Source of the DNA: Ashinkailepas kermadecensis
Lineage: Eukaryota > Arthropoda > Thecostraca > Neolepadidae
Length of the DNA stretch: 64,000 nt
Assembly (NCBI GenBank): GCA_034440615.1
Contig: JAOTOM010001530.1
Span: forward strand, 1 to 64,000
Reading direction: 5' to 3'
The translations under genes were made by a program, and so were the position numbers. Position 1 is the first letter of the stretch, and each line of letters begins with the position of its first letter. This document shows, piece after piece, positions 9,433-22,330 of this stretch. The notes below the pieces were generated by a model. The model saw only the letters and a program-made list of their open reading frames with translations. It ran no database searches and was not told the origin of the DNA.

Positions 9433-11029
9433 CTCAGCGCCACTATATTGCTAATAATGGCGGAACAGAAGTCTCATGTGTTGGTTCCGCTATTTTTTGC
9501 AACCGCAGAGCGATGGTGTGGCAGACGTGCTGATGGTTTCAGTATTTAGAACTTTGAAATATTTTTTGGTGGATCATTTGCAATGTAAACCTTTTTGCGT
9601 CATTGGACAGTTAGACCTGTGTGCTAACGTAATTGTTTTGTTTTCTGAGTGGCTTCGCGTCACTTCAGACCATACCTTCCTACTTCTGGTGAATTGCAGT
9701 TACTCTTAGCACTGTATTCGGACAAGAATCGAAGCTAGCGTGTAACGAAACTTTAAAATGTGAGCGCCGTCAGTGAAATGTAAATAGTTCGGATTCCGTC
9801 CGATGTGGTTACAAAATGGCTCAGATTGCGACAGTTTAATGCTCAACACATTAACATGTCCGCGTTGATGCCTGATCCCTGTCAGTGCGCCAGCAACTTA
9901 TGAACGTTGAACTGCTAAAGCGACCAAAGCGGTCTGTCAACGCACTAAGAGCACTGGCGTCAATATCAGATCCTGTCAATATCAGCATCAGATCACGAAA
10001 TCAGCTCCCCGCATATTGTATGGCTTACGCACACCGATTAAGCACTTAGCGACTCGCTACACCTGCAACTGATGTGCGTCCGTGAAACACTGGCTGTGCG
10101 GACATCGAGTGTTGCCCGCCGGCTCCAAATGGCCGATAAAGATGGCTGATTCCAATCTGTGTCTAATGGTCGGACATTAGAATGAGTTTCCGCGAAGGGC
10201 GGCACGTCATAGCTCAGCGCCCGTGGCGGCATCACTTATCTAAGATTAAGAGCTGAGCAGATAATGAAACATTTTCTCATCGGACGGCTGGGCTTAAATT
10301 TGTCTAGCCAGAGTGTAATCGTACTATGCAACGATTTAGCGTGGAGGTTGTTGAAACTTTGGGATTTGCAAGTGCTACTGGCTACCTCTGTCAACACTAT
10401 CCCATTTGCGGTGGAGATTGCATCAACACCAAATTACAACATAAAATGTTAAATATTTTGCCGACGCTTCCATTTAGGCAAGCAATGAAGATACTCTCAA
10501 GTATGCCCCGCTTGGGTCCCGAGGTCCCAATCAACAATTATGTTGGCATCACTAAGCGTACTGATTGTTTACATTTTGGTATACGTTTCAAGGTACACGT
10601 GGTTTCATACCCATCCATGCTAACAGGAGGAAGTCTCACTTGTACATACCATAAGAAGGTAAAATAAGCCAAACAAACATATCAAACTAGCTATATTTGC
10701 ATTCATTGGGCCACAACTTTGGAAACAGTTTCCATAAAGAACGCAACAAAATGAATTGCCAATTGGCAAGCATCCTGGCTTAAAAAGGAAAGGTACTCGA
10801 GCCAGAGTGAAGTGTCGAGAATCATCCAACGCTTGGAAATTCTGACCAAAGGACTGAATAGCAAAACCCGCATTGCATTTGCCAAGGAAAGGCTCACGAT
10901 TGCCTTTTTGCGCACATGTCTCGTCGATAACATGCTACTTGCATGACCTGGGCTTGTGCATCACTAAAGCGTGTTGTATAAGCCCAAGACCAAGCAAACG
11001 TAATATTAGTTATGCTTCCGGTACATAAG
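9433..11029. other. No recognisable gene
   Basis: AT-balanced sequence. The longest frame is 113 codons (10326-10667, +) and has no recognisable motif. Confidence 0.4.
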
Positions 11030-11135
11030 CCAACGTACCCAAGTGAACGTCGATCAGGTGTGGTAGGGAACCGCAATCGAACTCGCACCACGGCCTGTGC
11101 TGGTTCACTACACACTGATGAAGCTGACACGTTGT
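11030..11135 (-). mobile_element. Degenerate tRNA-like SINE head
   Basis: Read on the minus strand, 'GTGTAGTGAACCAGCAC' resembles a tRNA D-arm region, and 'GGTGCGAGTTCGATTGC' contains a B-box-like block about 25 bases later. No second copy was found in the window, so the call is weak. Confidence 0.3.
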
Positions 11136-11565
11136 ATCCGCCTGGCTCAAAACCGCCACTGCGATTATCAGCGCAGCTATAGCAAAATACCTCGCCGTGC
11201 CGAGCTGATATCAGACAGGTTGCTCTGATCATCCGTTGATTCCCCCGTCTAAGTAGATCACAGGACATTCTTCTTGATGCGGGTAATACTTCTGAATACG
11301 GCACAAATGGTCCGATGAGATTTGATCTCTAATTAGCCACGACGTCACGCGACGAGCTGGCTCCATGCGGTTTGTGCGAATCAACGCGGCATGCATCTGA
11401 ACAAGCTAAGCCAGAACTAATGAGTCGGTCGGTTTTCGCCCTCCCATCTGATTGTGTTCTTTCGACCCTTGATGATGGCGATCCGCCGAATGACTGCGCG
11501 ATTGAAGCTCCGGCTCTCGGCGATTCCGCCGTCGCTCGCCCCGTTGCTTCCGCTGAGCTCCTTGG

Positions 11566-11586
11566 GTCACGTGAGCGGTCACGTGA
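11566..11586. promoter_or_regulatory. Paired GTCACGTGA E-box palindromes
   Basis: GTCACGTGA occurs at 11566-11574 and again at 11578-11586, a 12-bp spacing. CACGTG is the core bound by bHLH-Zip factors (USF, MITF/TFE, Myc/Max families). No clear gene lies beside it, so function is speculative. Confidence 0.3.
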
Positions 11587-12113
11587 TTGCACGGCACGTC
11601 ACGGACCCCAAGAGCCGGATTTGTGTGGCAAAAATTGGCACTTGGCATGGGTTGGCGTCTGGCCGAGAGGAATTCCCCATGGGAATGCCAAGAATGTTGG
11701 CGACGAGGGAATGTTGTGAATCAGGAGCGTGGACGATCTGGTCTGATGCGGGACAGTTCACTGCACGATATGCGAACGTACCTGGTTGGCATTATCGACA
11801 CGCAAAGTGCTGGGGTTGCCAAGTGTGTGAATAATGCGCGGCGAAGGAATACGGAACAAGCTTACCAACCTGAAAGTAGCGAGTCCGGTTCAGCTAAACT
11901 GGCCATTAACTTGCTCCTGGCTGGAAATAAAAGCAGCCAGTCGAGTCCACAAATCACAGTCGAATGAAGCATTGCGCCACGCCACAAAACTGTGGCCACA
12001 ACATTTGCGTGTGTGCCGACCCGTGGTTTGTGAAGTGCCCCCTCCCCCACAAAAACATTGTTGCACCCGACTTTAGCGGGTATTTGTGCATGCTTTTGGA
12101 ATTGGTGCTCCAC

Positions 12114-12424
12114 ATAGGATGCGCTGCTCCATGTGGGAAGGCGCTGCTCCATGTGGGGATGCGCTGCTCCATATAGGGAGCCGCTGCTCCATATAGAGAG
12201 GCGCTGCTCCATGTGGGGAGGCGCCGCTCTCATGTGGGGAGGCGCCGTTCCACATAGGGAGGCGCTGCTCCATTTAGGGAGGCGCTGCTCCATGTGGGGA
12301 GGCGCTGCTCCATGTGGGGAAGCGCTGCTCCATATGGGGAGGCGCCGTTCGATATGGGGAAGCGCTGATTCATATGGGGAGGCACTGCTCCATGTGGCGA
12401 TGTGCTACTCCATGTAGAGATGCG
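12114..12424. repeat. Minisatellite, 20-bp unit, about 15 copies
   Basis: Units of GGCGCTGCTCCATGTGGGGA, exact 20-bp period, with ATGTGG/ATATGG/ATATAG variants. The repeated ORFs over it are artefacts. Confidence 0.95.
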
Positions 12425-13497
12425 CTGCGAAAACAGTCACTTGGGCAAGCCCCACGCCACTGGGGTCGATGTCAAGATAAATCACCAGTCCAGCTCATGC
12501 TATAAATCTTGGGAACACCAGCATGGACTTCGCGGTCGTGTAATCAAAGACATTTTTTGCGGAAACGTTCCCATGCCTGCAATGAACTGGTTGCTGGGGA
12601 AGCAGTTTCCTGTGCACGGCGTAGCCACCGTGTCCAATGTGCTGCGAAGCACCGTCACGTCTCAAGTGTATGATGTCAAATCCACTCGTTGTTTCATGGG
12701 CTGTCTAATTTACCGATTTTGCAATGTGAAATCCCAGACTGGTTATCGGAGGAAGGCAGCACAACAAGGACACATTTGACTTCGGGTGAGTGAGCGTTTT
12801 TTTTACTTTGCAGCTGACGAGTCCTGGGCAAAAACTAGAACGTCACCAGAAGATGTCCCAGTGAGTAAACGCATCACCAGATGACGTCACCAGATGACGT
12901 CACCAGGAGACCGGCTTCCGGCCACATCGAGTAAGAAGAAAAACGCTGATCCTGCTTGCCGCCAGAACCAAGCAAACTGGTCTGTGGGGCACACAAACTT
13001 GCATGTCAAATACGGGAATTTTTGCATTCACATGACCTGAGCACACACTGGAGCCATTACTAGAAAATCCCATTCCGGTAGTCATTCAGTCATGCTACCA
13101 CAGCCAAAGTATGCTTCCTATAGACTTGAGAATCGCAGCGATCTGGCAAAGCAAATCCAGACGCCTAGGTTGTGGTGCGTGATTCGTTTCTGGAAACAAT
13201 GTTACTGTCCGAAATATGGGATAAATATCCATGATATTTCTAAAGAGTAGCTCTTGGCCATATGTTTGATACCACGACCGGAAGTTGTTGAGTGACCGGG
13301 ATGCGGAAGGTCAGCACCCGAACAAGTGATATTAATCTGCCAAGCAGTGTCGACCCAGCCTTGAAATGTATAATCATGGATGTGGTAAAGAGACGTATTG
13401 TATGTGATGTACCGCTTGCAAATGAAGCAACAATCACGTGATTATAAAGGCAACCAACAAATTATATGCTGTTCCGAGGGCACAGAATCTGTGCGTC
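12425..13497. other. No recognisable gene
   Basis: Contains a short array of the 13-bp unit ATGACGTCACCAG at about 12875-12906, with two perfect CRE octamers TGACGTCA at 12882-12889 and 12895-12902. No coding sequence is supported. Confidence 0.4.
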
Positions 13498-13803
13498 CCG
13501 ACAGCTCATGGCAAGAGAGCCGGTCTGCATTGGTCTCTCCTGTCCTGGCAAGACATGGCTCGAGTCGCTTCACGCGCTCACATTTCCCCCCGCTGGGAGG
13601 GTCAGCTGGCAACTGGCCCGATAAAGCCGGGGACTCCACATCCGGGCGGCCGTGTGGGTGCATTGACGGCACGTTAAACTCCAGGTGAAATGTCCGCTTC
13701 GAACTGTGATTCCCAGATCGGGGTGGGGACAGGGTGCATGCAACAAGCTCTGCTTGGCAAAGGGCCGTGATCTATAATACCACCTGAGCAAGAATTAGGA
13801 CTA
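13498..13803 (+). mobile_element. tRNA-derived SINE family 2, copy A
   Basis: About 305 bp, colinear with the element at 42270-42583. Shared blocks are 'TCCTGTCCTGGCAAGACA', 'CTTCACGCGCTC', 'GCATTGACGGCACGTTAAAC', 'CATGCAACAAGCTCTGCTT' and the end 'AGCAAGAATTAGGACTA'. The tRNA head is less intact here than in copy B; the A box has lost several bases. Confidence 0.75.
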
Positions 13804-14082
13804 CAAATATAGTTTACAAAATGACTCAACGCATACGACTCAAGTATGCTCAGCACCTGCGTGCGTGCAGTAGGATGTTGCGCTAGTTGCAGATCCAAAA
13901 TGCCATACCGAGATTTTATGGGTGGGGCCCTAGGAACAAATAAAATCACATTTTTATCCCACGTTATGCAACCTCAATCCAGCCGGCGGCTTCCAAAGTT
14001 TCAGTGGAGGCAGCACTAGCGATCCTAGTGGCAGTTTTGTAAGTTGAGTTGAGACATTGCTTTCCACTCCCCCCCACCCCCA

Positions 14083-14210
14083 CCAGGATCGGAACGGCGC
14101 CCTCTCGGATCCGCCCGGCGCCCTCGCCAGAAATCGCTTCCCATCCCCACCCCCCAGGATCGGAACGGCGCCCTCTCGGATCCGCCCGGCGCCCTCGCCA
14201 GACATCGTTT
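14083..14210. repeat. 71-bp tandem duplication
   Basis: 'AGGATCGGAACGGCGCCCTC' begins at 14085 and again at 14156. Each copy runs on through 'GGATCCGCCCGGCGCCCTCG' to 'CCAGACATCG' or 'CCAGAAATCG'. The two copies are nearly identical. Confidence 0.9.
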
Positions 14211-15279
14211 CACACCCCCACCTTTCGGCGTCGGTACTGCGTCAACAGACTATGCCTTTGACAGTCCGTCTTCCGACCAAAATGTTCCTTCATCCCGCAA
14301 GAAACTGGCGGATACAGTGGGGGGGGTGAATGGGACTTTACCCTCCCGATGAGCTTCGAAAGCGGGCACAAAATGGTTGTTTTCTTCAAATTTAGGCAAA
14401 CAGTGAACTAAACCCGCTCACGGGATCACAGAAACCCGTTCCACATCCAACGGGTGCCCCAAACAGCTGGTCTAGATCCGACTCTGCTTTGACCCTTGAC
14501 CTGTGAGACATTCAAATTATATGACACAATGGATTATGACCTTCAGTATCATTGAAAAGGCACATAACCATGTTCATTAAAAGGTTTTGACGGTTGACCC
14601 ACTGTTTATATCCATTACGTTTATTGGCTAAAATAAGAAACTTGACCTGACCTGGAAGGTGACTTAATTAACCTGAGGTCATCAAAATGGGCATCATTTG
14701 AAAGCTCTCATTGCGAGCAATCCACTGGTCTCTGATTCGTAGCCGTACGACGTCTACGAGTTGAGTTTGGAAAAATGGGCATACATTATGACGTCATCAC
14801 CATAGTAAGTGAATGGGGAAACTTTAGGTCGAGCCGGCTGGATGGGGGTCGCATCAAACCCGGGTTTTTTTGCTAACATGAATGTTTTCATGACCACCCA
14901 CATCAAAATATACTATGGCATTTTGTCTCCGAGAGGAAAAGTCCTCCAGCGCAACACCCTAGTGTGCAGTCACGGCCAGAGAGCAACGGCACCGTGCGGA
15001 AAGCCGCACACGAGTTTTGCGAGCATTCACTCCGCATCCGCATCCGCATCCGCATCCACGTGCTCCGAAGGCGGGATTTTCTTGGAGGCACACCGGCCTG
15101 CCGAGTTGCTGCACTTCGCAGTCTAGACGGCTGCGAGCTTTCCGCCAAAACCGGTGATTCCGGCCACGTTGATTGATCTTTGCTCGCGATAACGCCCCCG
15201 GATTTGCGACTCTGGCTCGGGGAATGGCCTTGCCTCGTCAATATTGCACACAGATTAATTACAACTCAGACAAAGTCGC
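14211..15279. other. No recognisable gene; short CATCCG array
   Basis: Mixed sequence with several TGACCT/AGGTCA-like words near 14490-14700 and a short hexanucleotide CATCCG array at about 15035-15058. No coding motif was seen. Confidence 0.4.
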
Positions 15280-15412
15280 AGGGGATAGGCTACGGCTCAG
15301 GCTACGGCTCAGGCTATGGCTCAGGCTACGGCTCCGGCTACGGCTCAGGCTACGGCTCAGGCTACGGCTCCGGCTACGGCTCAGGCTACGGCTCCGGTTA
15401 CGGCTCAAGTCT
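15280..15412. repeat. Minisatellite, 12-bp unit
   Basis: GGCTACGGCTCA repeated about eleven times with A/C changes, open in three plus frames (Gly-Tyr-Gly-Ser, Leu-Arg and Ala-Thr-Ala-Gln readings). Degenerate units trail to about 15550. Confidence 0.9.
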
Positions 15413-15600
15413 CGGCTCAAGTCGCAGTTCAACCACCGCCCTGGCTGCGGTTCGGCACCCGACTCGCGGGCTTCGGCTCAGGCTATTGCTCAACTGCTGG
15501 TCAGGCTGCGGCTTCGGCGCTACAACTCCGGCTACGGCTTGGGTTACTGCTCAGACACTCGCTGGCTGATCGTTGATGGCACGATGCATGCAGGCGCAGC

Positions 15601-15822
15601 ACCGTAGTGTGCCATCAGCACCGGGGTGTGCCATCAGCACGGTAGTGTGCCATCAGCACCGTAGTGTGCCATCAACACCGTAGTGTGCCATCAACACCGT
15701 AGTGTGCCATCAACACCGTAGTGTGCCATCAACACCGTAGTGTGCCATCAACACCGTAGTGTGCCATCAGCACGGTAGTGTGCCATCAGCACCGTAGTGT
15801 GCCATCAACACCGTAGTGATGC
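15601..15822. repeat. Minisatellite, 19-bp unit, about 12 copies
   Basis: GTAGTGTGCCATCAACACC at exact 19-bp spacing (15661, 15680, 15699), with CAGCACG/CAACACC variants. Confidence 0.95.
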
Positions 15823-15924
15823 ACGCAGTCGCAGCACGTAGTGACACTGCAAGTGCAGGCCCGTGCCGGCCGGCAGCCAGCGTCAGCTGCCGATCCATGT
15901 GGCAGGCTTCTGGACACATAGAAC

Positions 15925-16220
15925 ATGGTCATAGCTCAAAACTCTCCCAAATTGATCGACTGTGTGGAAACGCTGAACCTATCATTAAAATGTAGTTGCC
16001 CGTTGAAGCGTGACGACTGGTTGAACTTCATTGGAGGTGACCTCACTTGACCTTGACTAACTCGGTGACCGTGGATTACCGGACCTCAAAATTGTCCACA
16101 CAGCATTTCAAATCGACGTTGGAAAAGGCATGCCAAATTTTGGCGCACTGCCATGCGCCATTTTTACTAGCCGCGGAAAGTCTTAGGAGGCGGGAAATTC
16201 CCCCCCTCTAGACGGCGCGG
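15925..16220 (-). mobile_element. piggyBac-like non-autonomous element, copy A (partial)
   Basis: Read on the minus strand it starts CCCGCGCCGTCT, the same end as the element at 40893-41662. It shares an internal block including 'GAGTTAGTCAAGGTCAAG', 'TGAGGTCACCTCCA' and 'GTTCAACCAGTCGTCACGCTT'. The expected TTAA beside the end is not present (ACGG instead), and the other end is missing. It is a truncated or rearranged copy. Confidence 0.65.
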
Positions 16221-17084
16221 GACGGTGACTTCATCGCGTCTTCATCACTCATCTCAACACTTCATCCTTCCAAATGCAAAATACCGGGAAAGGCTTAGAA
16301 TAAGCGCCTCCATCAGACTGTCTCGACAGCTTCCTGGCGATACCGATTAGTTTGTCCCAGTTGACACCTCCATCCCCCCGAGAGAAATTCCCAGCCACGT
16401 CACTGAATCGTCACCTTCACCCCCTGCTCCGGTGCACCCGGCTGGTGCTGATTATAGTGAGCTGTCCCCGCTGCTTACATTGGAAAGTCCAAATAAGCTT
16501 AGTCACCAAGGCTTCGTGTATAAGTGGAATAGTCATGTTGGCACTTTTACCAAATGATCAAGCATATCTGACACCCCAGGCTGAGTTGTGATAGGAAAGT
16601 TGATGGTGCAAAGTTCAGCACATCCCATCTCTCAAATCCCATCACTCATTGAGCAGATATTTCACCACGTAATGCAGCGAAATTAACCTTTAACATGATT
16701 CAGGGTCATTTTTGTCTTAATTGATCCCGGTACACTTCCCCTACACATGCGTAAAAAGAAATAGAAAAGAAGAATATATGCCAAAAACGACAACGAATCA
16801 CAGAAAATAAAATACGCTAAAGGAAGCGGAAAAAAATAACGCAGAAAAACGTTCAAAAACGTGTGTATGTCTATGTTTTTGAGTAGTTGAATTTTGAATT
16901 GAATATAATTTTTGAATGTTTTTGAATATAATTTGGAAATGTGCAATGGCCGACCCCCTACCTCCCTTCTACACCCTGTGCCTAAATTTAGCACCGTCTG
17001 TACTGGTACTTCAACTCATCTACGTCACCTGATGCTTCTCATCACGTCTGCAAATCAGCTCCGGAATCTCGCCTCACATCTGCT
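16221..17084. other. No recognisable gene
   Basis: AT-rich in the right half; no motif-bearing frame on either strand. Confidence 0.4.
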
Positions 17085-17368
17085 CACGTCTTTTAGTCTG
17101 CCATCTTCAAGTCAGCTCTCATTATCCCTTCTCGTCTGCTCTCTTCAAATCATCTCTGGATATCTCTTCTCTTCTACTATCTCCAAATTAACTCGCATAG
17201 TCTCTTCTCGTCTGCTATCTTCAAGTCATCCGTCAGCATTTCCTATTGTCTGCTGCCTTCATGTCAGCTCTCATCATTTCTTCTCGTCTGCTACCTTCAA
17301 GTCAGCACTCATTCGTCTCTTCTCGTCTGCTACCTTCAAGTCAGCACTCATTCGTCTCTTCATCAGCT
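17085..17368. repeat. Degenerate pyrimidine-rich tandem repeats
   Basis: Repeats of about 39-60 bp built on 'TCTTCTCGTCTGCTA', 'CTTCAAGTCAGC' and 'ACTCATTCGTC'. The last two units are almost identical at 39 bp. Confidence 0.75.
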
Positions 17369-17477
17369 CTTCACAGCTACACCCAAGCACACAACACGGT
17401 AAGCAACACAACCTACACAATGCATCACAACACCACCCAGCAGCCGACATCACTATGCTCGTGGCAGGCTGGAAAAC

Positions 17478-17516
17478 TCAACAACAACAACAACAACATT
17501 GACAACAACAACAACC
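17478..17516. repeat. (CAA)n microsatellite
   Basis: AACAACAAC-type run, partly interrupted. Confidence 0.9.
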
Positions 17517-19985
17517 CTACCAAGGGCGTTGCCATCGCTGGAGTCCCCGGTGTCGCGAGCCCACCTGGGACGGGAGACAGCCCCGCATTGCTCCTCTGAC
17601 ATAGCAAGCCTCCCTGTGCCTCTGGGGTGGGACCCCATCTGGAACCTGAATACAGCGAAGCCCCTAAGCCCTACACACCCACACACCCTACACACACGCC
17701 CGCCTGGGGCCTCCTCCTGTTCCACCTGCACCACGGTTCTTAACCCTCGCAATGAGACTCTAGGTAGCTGTTTTGCTTTCCTGGGCGTCAGATGCATGTT
17801 CGGTTATCATGGCACCAAATCAGACGTGCTTCAGTCTGGTTTTGGTAGTATTATGGGTGTTTACTAAGTCCGATTCTGTTTTTAAATCGAGAATGGCAAG
17901 ACAGGACGTTTTTGTATGCTTTGAGGGTTGTCTTAACTGCATGCGGTCACAAGAGAAGACGACACGGCCTTCATAAATGGTCCCTGTGCCACGGCCCTCA
18001 TAAATGGTCATAAATGGTCATTAAATTAACTGTATTCATTTCACATCCTGGAATGTGACAAGTTTCGACGCAAATACGTGACCTCCTTTGGCCCTGTGCA
18101 TTCAGTCTGGAAGAAAACTGACAATGTAGTTAATTTTTTATAGTCAGCGATGTAAGCATGTTGCAGCAAGGCTATTATTTTGCTTGCATTCGTTGCTTAA
18201 GGCGAAATGGTGGTCCAGGGTAAAACAAGAGAAAATTTGTGTCATGTATTTATATATTTGTGGATATATTTGACGTCAGTTTTCCGACACAGATATCTGT
18301 TAAACACAAAACTGTTTCCACATATGAGCAAATGCTGTTTACGACGCCGACCCTTGAAAACTGGGACTGACATTTAGGTAAGTATTTTTTACGGATTGTT
18401 TTCCAAAAGTTATTTGTGTGTAAAGCCATGCAAAAATAGACATCAAAACAATGCTTTGAGTTTCATTTTAGGATTATTTATATGGGTTAAGGGAACATTA
18501 AAAAGCAACCGAATCTGCTGAAAACATTGCGCACAGCTTTGTATAAGGCTAGGCTTGGAATAGTGGTGCTTATAAAATTTGTTTGACTTGGATGGGCTTT
18601 ACACGGGTTTCTACGACACGCATTATCAGACAGATGACATTTGTCACGGAATGGTCTACTGCAAGCACCCACTGTATGGACTAAAGTTGTCTCGTGTTAG
18701 AAGGTTCAAAATTATGAGCTGTATTGTGCTGTTGTTGAAGCTTAATTTTCACACTTCTTGGTTTGAAGGCTACAACCACATGACATCGATAAAATCGATG
18801 ATCACAGTGATTCCGCAAACGATCCAACGAAAACCCACCTTCACAGAAGCCCAAAATAGCATGCAGGAGGAATTCCTCAGATTAGCCCAACCGTCGGTAA
18901 AACCGGCCGCCGCCGGCTGACGCTCGGGAGCTAATCGCCGTGCGATGCCGCAGAGCATGCCGTACATCTGCGGTCCACCAACGCCGTGGCGCGTGGGCGG
19001 CGAGCGACTCCCAGCTCATGTCGGACCAGCACCGCTTGGCACTCCAGCGGATGTCGGCATGCATGCGATGACTGGCAAGTTTACCGGGGAGTAGCGGTAT
19101 CTGCTAAACGCGGACTCGTCACTGGTGTCGCCCGCGCAACGTGACAAAGGGGTCTTCCGCTCCGGAGCGTCACCAGACGAGACGTTCGGATATTTGCTGC
19201 TGGTCAATAATCTGGCAGCGATCGAAATTTCTTGTTAACGCTATCTTTGACAAAAGGAATATGCGAAGCGCTAACAGAAAGATAAATGCATATCGGTGAA
19301 ATGGAATGTGCGATATTTTCCAACAAGCGGCTTTTTTTGGTTAGTTCCTGGAAGCAATGCTCCAAACCGACTTCTTAAATTATAATCAGGTGATTTAAAA
19401 AAAAAACGTATACTGTCAAAATAATGATATTGAATATGATGAGCTCGTGCCGCGTTTTACAACCGATAAGTTGCCGTGGGCAGGAGGGCATGGTAGTTTA
19501 GCTTATAATTATACAATCTATAATTATGAATAATTTACGTTTACATTTTCAAGCGTAACTAACGTAAGGTAATTTGCTTCTACAAAATAGAAGCTTGTAA
19601 ATTACTGTTCACTTGATGTCCCTACCCAGTGCTGGCCATATTTCCGCTTCTAACATTTTCTGATGCTCTAAGGTCATGCAACTGGTTGTTAGCCGTCCAT
19701 ACACGGACCCGTCACGGTGCCAGCGTCTGACGCATTCAGAAAGATACCGATGACAGCTTTCCTGGTTGCATAATCTGACACTTTCACCGTGTTTTCTGTC
19801 TACCACCATCAGGAAATATTCAACATTTAAACATGTGTGTATCACTATAATGCATATATGCACATCACACGATATATACGCCATCTGTGTACAAACAGAA
19901 CGCAAATCTGTTTAGATACCAGGCACCCCAACGTGCGGGAGTATGTCGTCACACGCTCTGATGGCCACCTGTTTGCAACGCCAGA
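17517..19985. other. No recognisable gene
   Basis: About 2.5 kb of mixed AT-rich DNA with a GC-richer island at 18890-19190. Frames stay at or below about 120 codons and show no family motif. Confidence 0.4.
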
Positions 19986-20472
19986 TATGTCCTGTTAAGC
20001 AGTGAGTACCGGTAATGTCGATCTGCCCTGTTAAGCAATGAGTGATTGAATTGTCCATCTGTCCTGTTAAGTAATGAGTACCAGTAATGTGGATCTGTCC
20101 TGTTAAGTAATGAGTACGAGTAATGTCGATCTGCTCTGTTCATTAATGAGTGCCCGTAATGTCGATCTGCCCTGTTAAAGAATGAGTGATATAATTGTCG
20201 ATCTGTCCTGTTAAGTAATGAGTACCAGTAATGTGGATCTGTCCTGTTAAGTAATGAGTACCAGTAATGTCGATCTGCTCTGTTAATTAATGAGTGCCCG
20301 TAATGGCGATCTGCCCTGTTAAACAATGAGTGATATAATTGTCGATCTGTCCTGTTAAGCAATGAGTACCAGTAATGTCGATCTGCCCTGTTAAACAATG
20401 AGTGATATAATTGTCGATCTGTCCTGTTAAGTAATGAGTGCCAGTCAATATCGATCTGTCCTGTTAAGCAAC
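19986..20472. repeat. Minisatellite, 36-bp unit, about 13 copies
   Basis: Units of 'GTCGATCTGTCCTGTTAAG' plus 'TAATGAGTACCAGTAAT', with GATCTG landmarks every 36 bp (20020, 20056, 20092, 20128). The unit encodes a 12-residue repeat on the minus strand, which makes a spurious 211-codon frame. Confidence 0.95.
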
Positions 20473-21583
20473 ATCCAGTACCAGTTCTGAGGAGTGTCAT
20501 GTCATGGACGCTCGACCATCGGATTGAGCGTAAGTGCAAAGTAAAGTCAAACAGAAAACGTCTTTTGTCCTTCCGCTTGGTCATACCTACAAATGTGCGT
20601 TGCTCAATTACTTTTACGAAATATTCACTTGAGCATTTAAGCTATTTCATTCCTTGAACCATGCACTTTTTCGAGTTAAAAAAAGTTAAACGCACCCTCC
20701 AGTTGCTAGGAAACATGGAAGGAACATAGCTACTGCAAGCAGAAGTTGTCAAATCTGGGTCGGGCTAGCTCTGGCGGTACCCCTCGCAGTATTTGCGATC
20801 GTGGTAAAAACTGAAACACATGCGTAAAAACACGGCGGCCATGCGCCCATTCAGCTTTTCGTAATCCCAGCCTCATGGGACAAATGGTGCTGGTTTGTCC
20901 ATCTGTCACCAGCATCCCTATCTCACTGAACTGAAATACGCAGTCATCCAGTGGTAATGTATGCTCTTGCAACAGGCCAGTGTAGCAATCAGGGACAGTG
21001 TTTTCTGTAGACAGCGGAACAGCCCCACTTTCCCTTCCATGGCAACTGAATCCCGTTCATCTCAAAATCAGTTTTCAAGATCTAGCACGATGTCGTATGC
21101 AAACCTTCCATTTTATCACGCCCAACGGAATAATAAACTTCTCCCACAACGATATAAGTTCCCAAACTGACGCGTACCTCTCTCTGGATCAATTTCCAGA
21201 AACGTTTCATGAAATCACGCTGAAGTGAACCCAGTGCAACTCTGTAAATTAACACAGTAAAAGTATTTCGTTGCTTTGCATGTCCTGGTAGACTTTATCT
21301 ACTCTCGGGTAGATTCAAACATACCGTTTTGCTATGTACAGGTCAAGACAAATGAAAAACTCGCAAGCGGGTAGCATGCGCTCCCCAGCTCCGAAGCCAC
21401 AACGGATCACAACGGACACAACGGGTACATCGAGGGGGTTTCGGCACAGCACTACTGGGGCAACTCTCTGCATAGTGAAGCTTTCGGTATTCAAAAGATC
21501 TTTCAATTCGTTTTTTCTCTCTTCTGTCTTGGAGACCTTTCATATCTACCGATTCCGTGAACTTCCACGTATTTTTTTGTTTT

Positions 21584-21616
<33 letters not shown>

Positions 21617-22218
21617 TTTCGTCCGCCACCCAAGATCAGGTGACCAGGAGTGCCCCCTCCCCTTACCCAACGACTGCAAGTACCTTACGTTAACACCATA
21701 AAATAAACAGTAAAGTCGCGGCACTCCCAGCTAAGAGATGGAAAACAAATAAACGAGCATAAAAGCACCCAGTGTTAGAGCAATAAAACTAGCAATAAAG
21801 AATGCTGAAAGTAGTCATACCCAAAGGAGGCATATGACTGGCCCTATATCCATCCCAAAGAGAAGTTGAGGCCTAAACTATAATGTTAGTAGCTGGTTTG
21901 TGACGAGATGGTAGTAGGCACTCCTAATTTGAAATGCATTTGTTTACTTAGGCTCCTCCCACAACTCCATCCAGCTAAGCATAAGCTTGTTGCTGGGCTA
22001 AGCATAAGTTTGCATAAGCATAAGCACGTATGTGCCACCGATTTAATTTTGTTTTCATTAAAGCATCACTATTGGTGGAGAAGCCGAAAAACGTTGAAGT
22101 GGTAAAGCCATGAAAATGTCAGCACCACGACGTAAAAAGTAACTTGAAATACCTAGTCTTTCTAAGCGGCAGGTGCGGCGTCTGCCACACCTAACTTGCT
22201 GCGTTCAGAATTCATACG
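20473..22218. other. No recognisable gene; poly-T tract
   Basis: Mixed sequence with a T-rich tract at about 21568-21620. No coding motif was seen. Confidence 0.4.
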
Positions 22219-22330
22219 CATGTGCCTTGGCTTGCGGTGGATGGAGAGAGTTGCTGTGTTGCGCCCCTCTCCCAAATGTGCCTTGGCTTGCGGTGGATGG
22301 AGAGAGTTGCTGTGTTGCTCCCCTCTCCCA
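22219..22330. repeat. 56-bp tandem duplication
   Basis: 'ATGTGCCTTGGCTTGCGGTG' begins at 22220 and again at 22276. The copies differ mainly at CGCCCC versus CTCCCC, which suggests a recent duplication. Confidence 0.9.

Noticed and set aside
10326..10667. 113-codon plus-strand ORF
   Set aside because: No motif, signal or codon bias; within chance expectation.
19949..20584. 211-codon minus-strand ORF
   Set aside because: Entirely produced by the 36-bp minisatellite.
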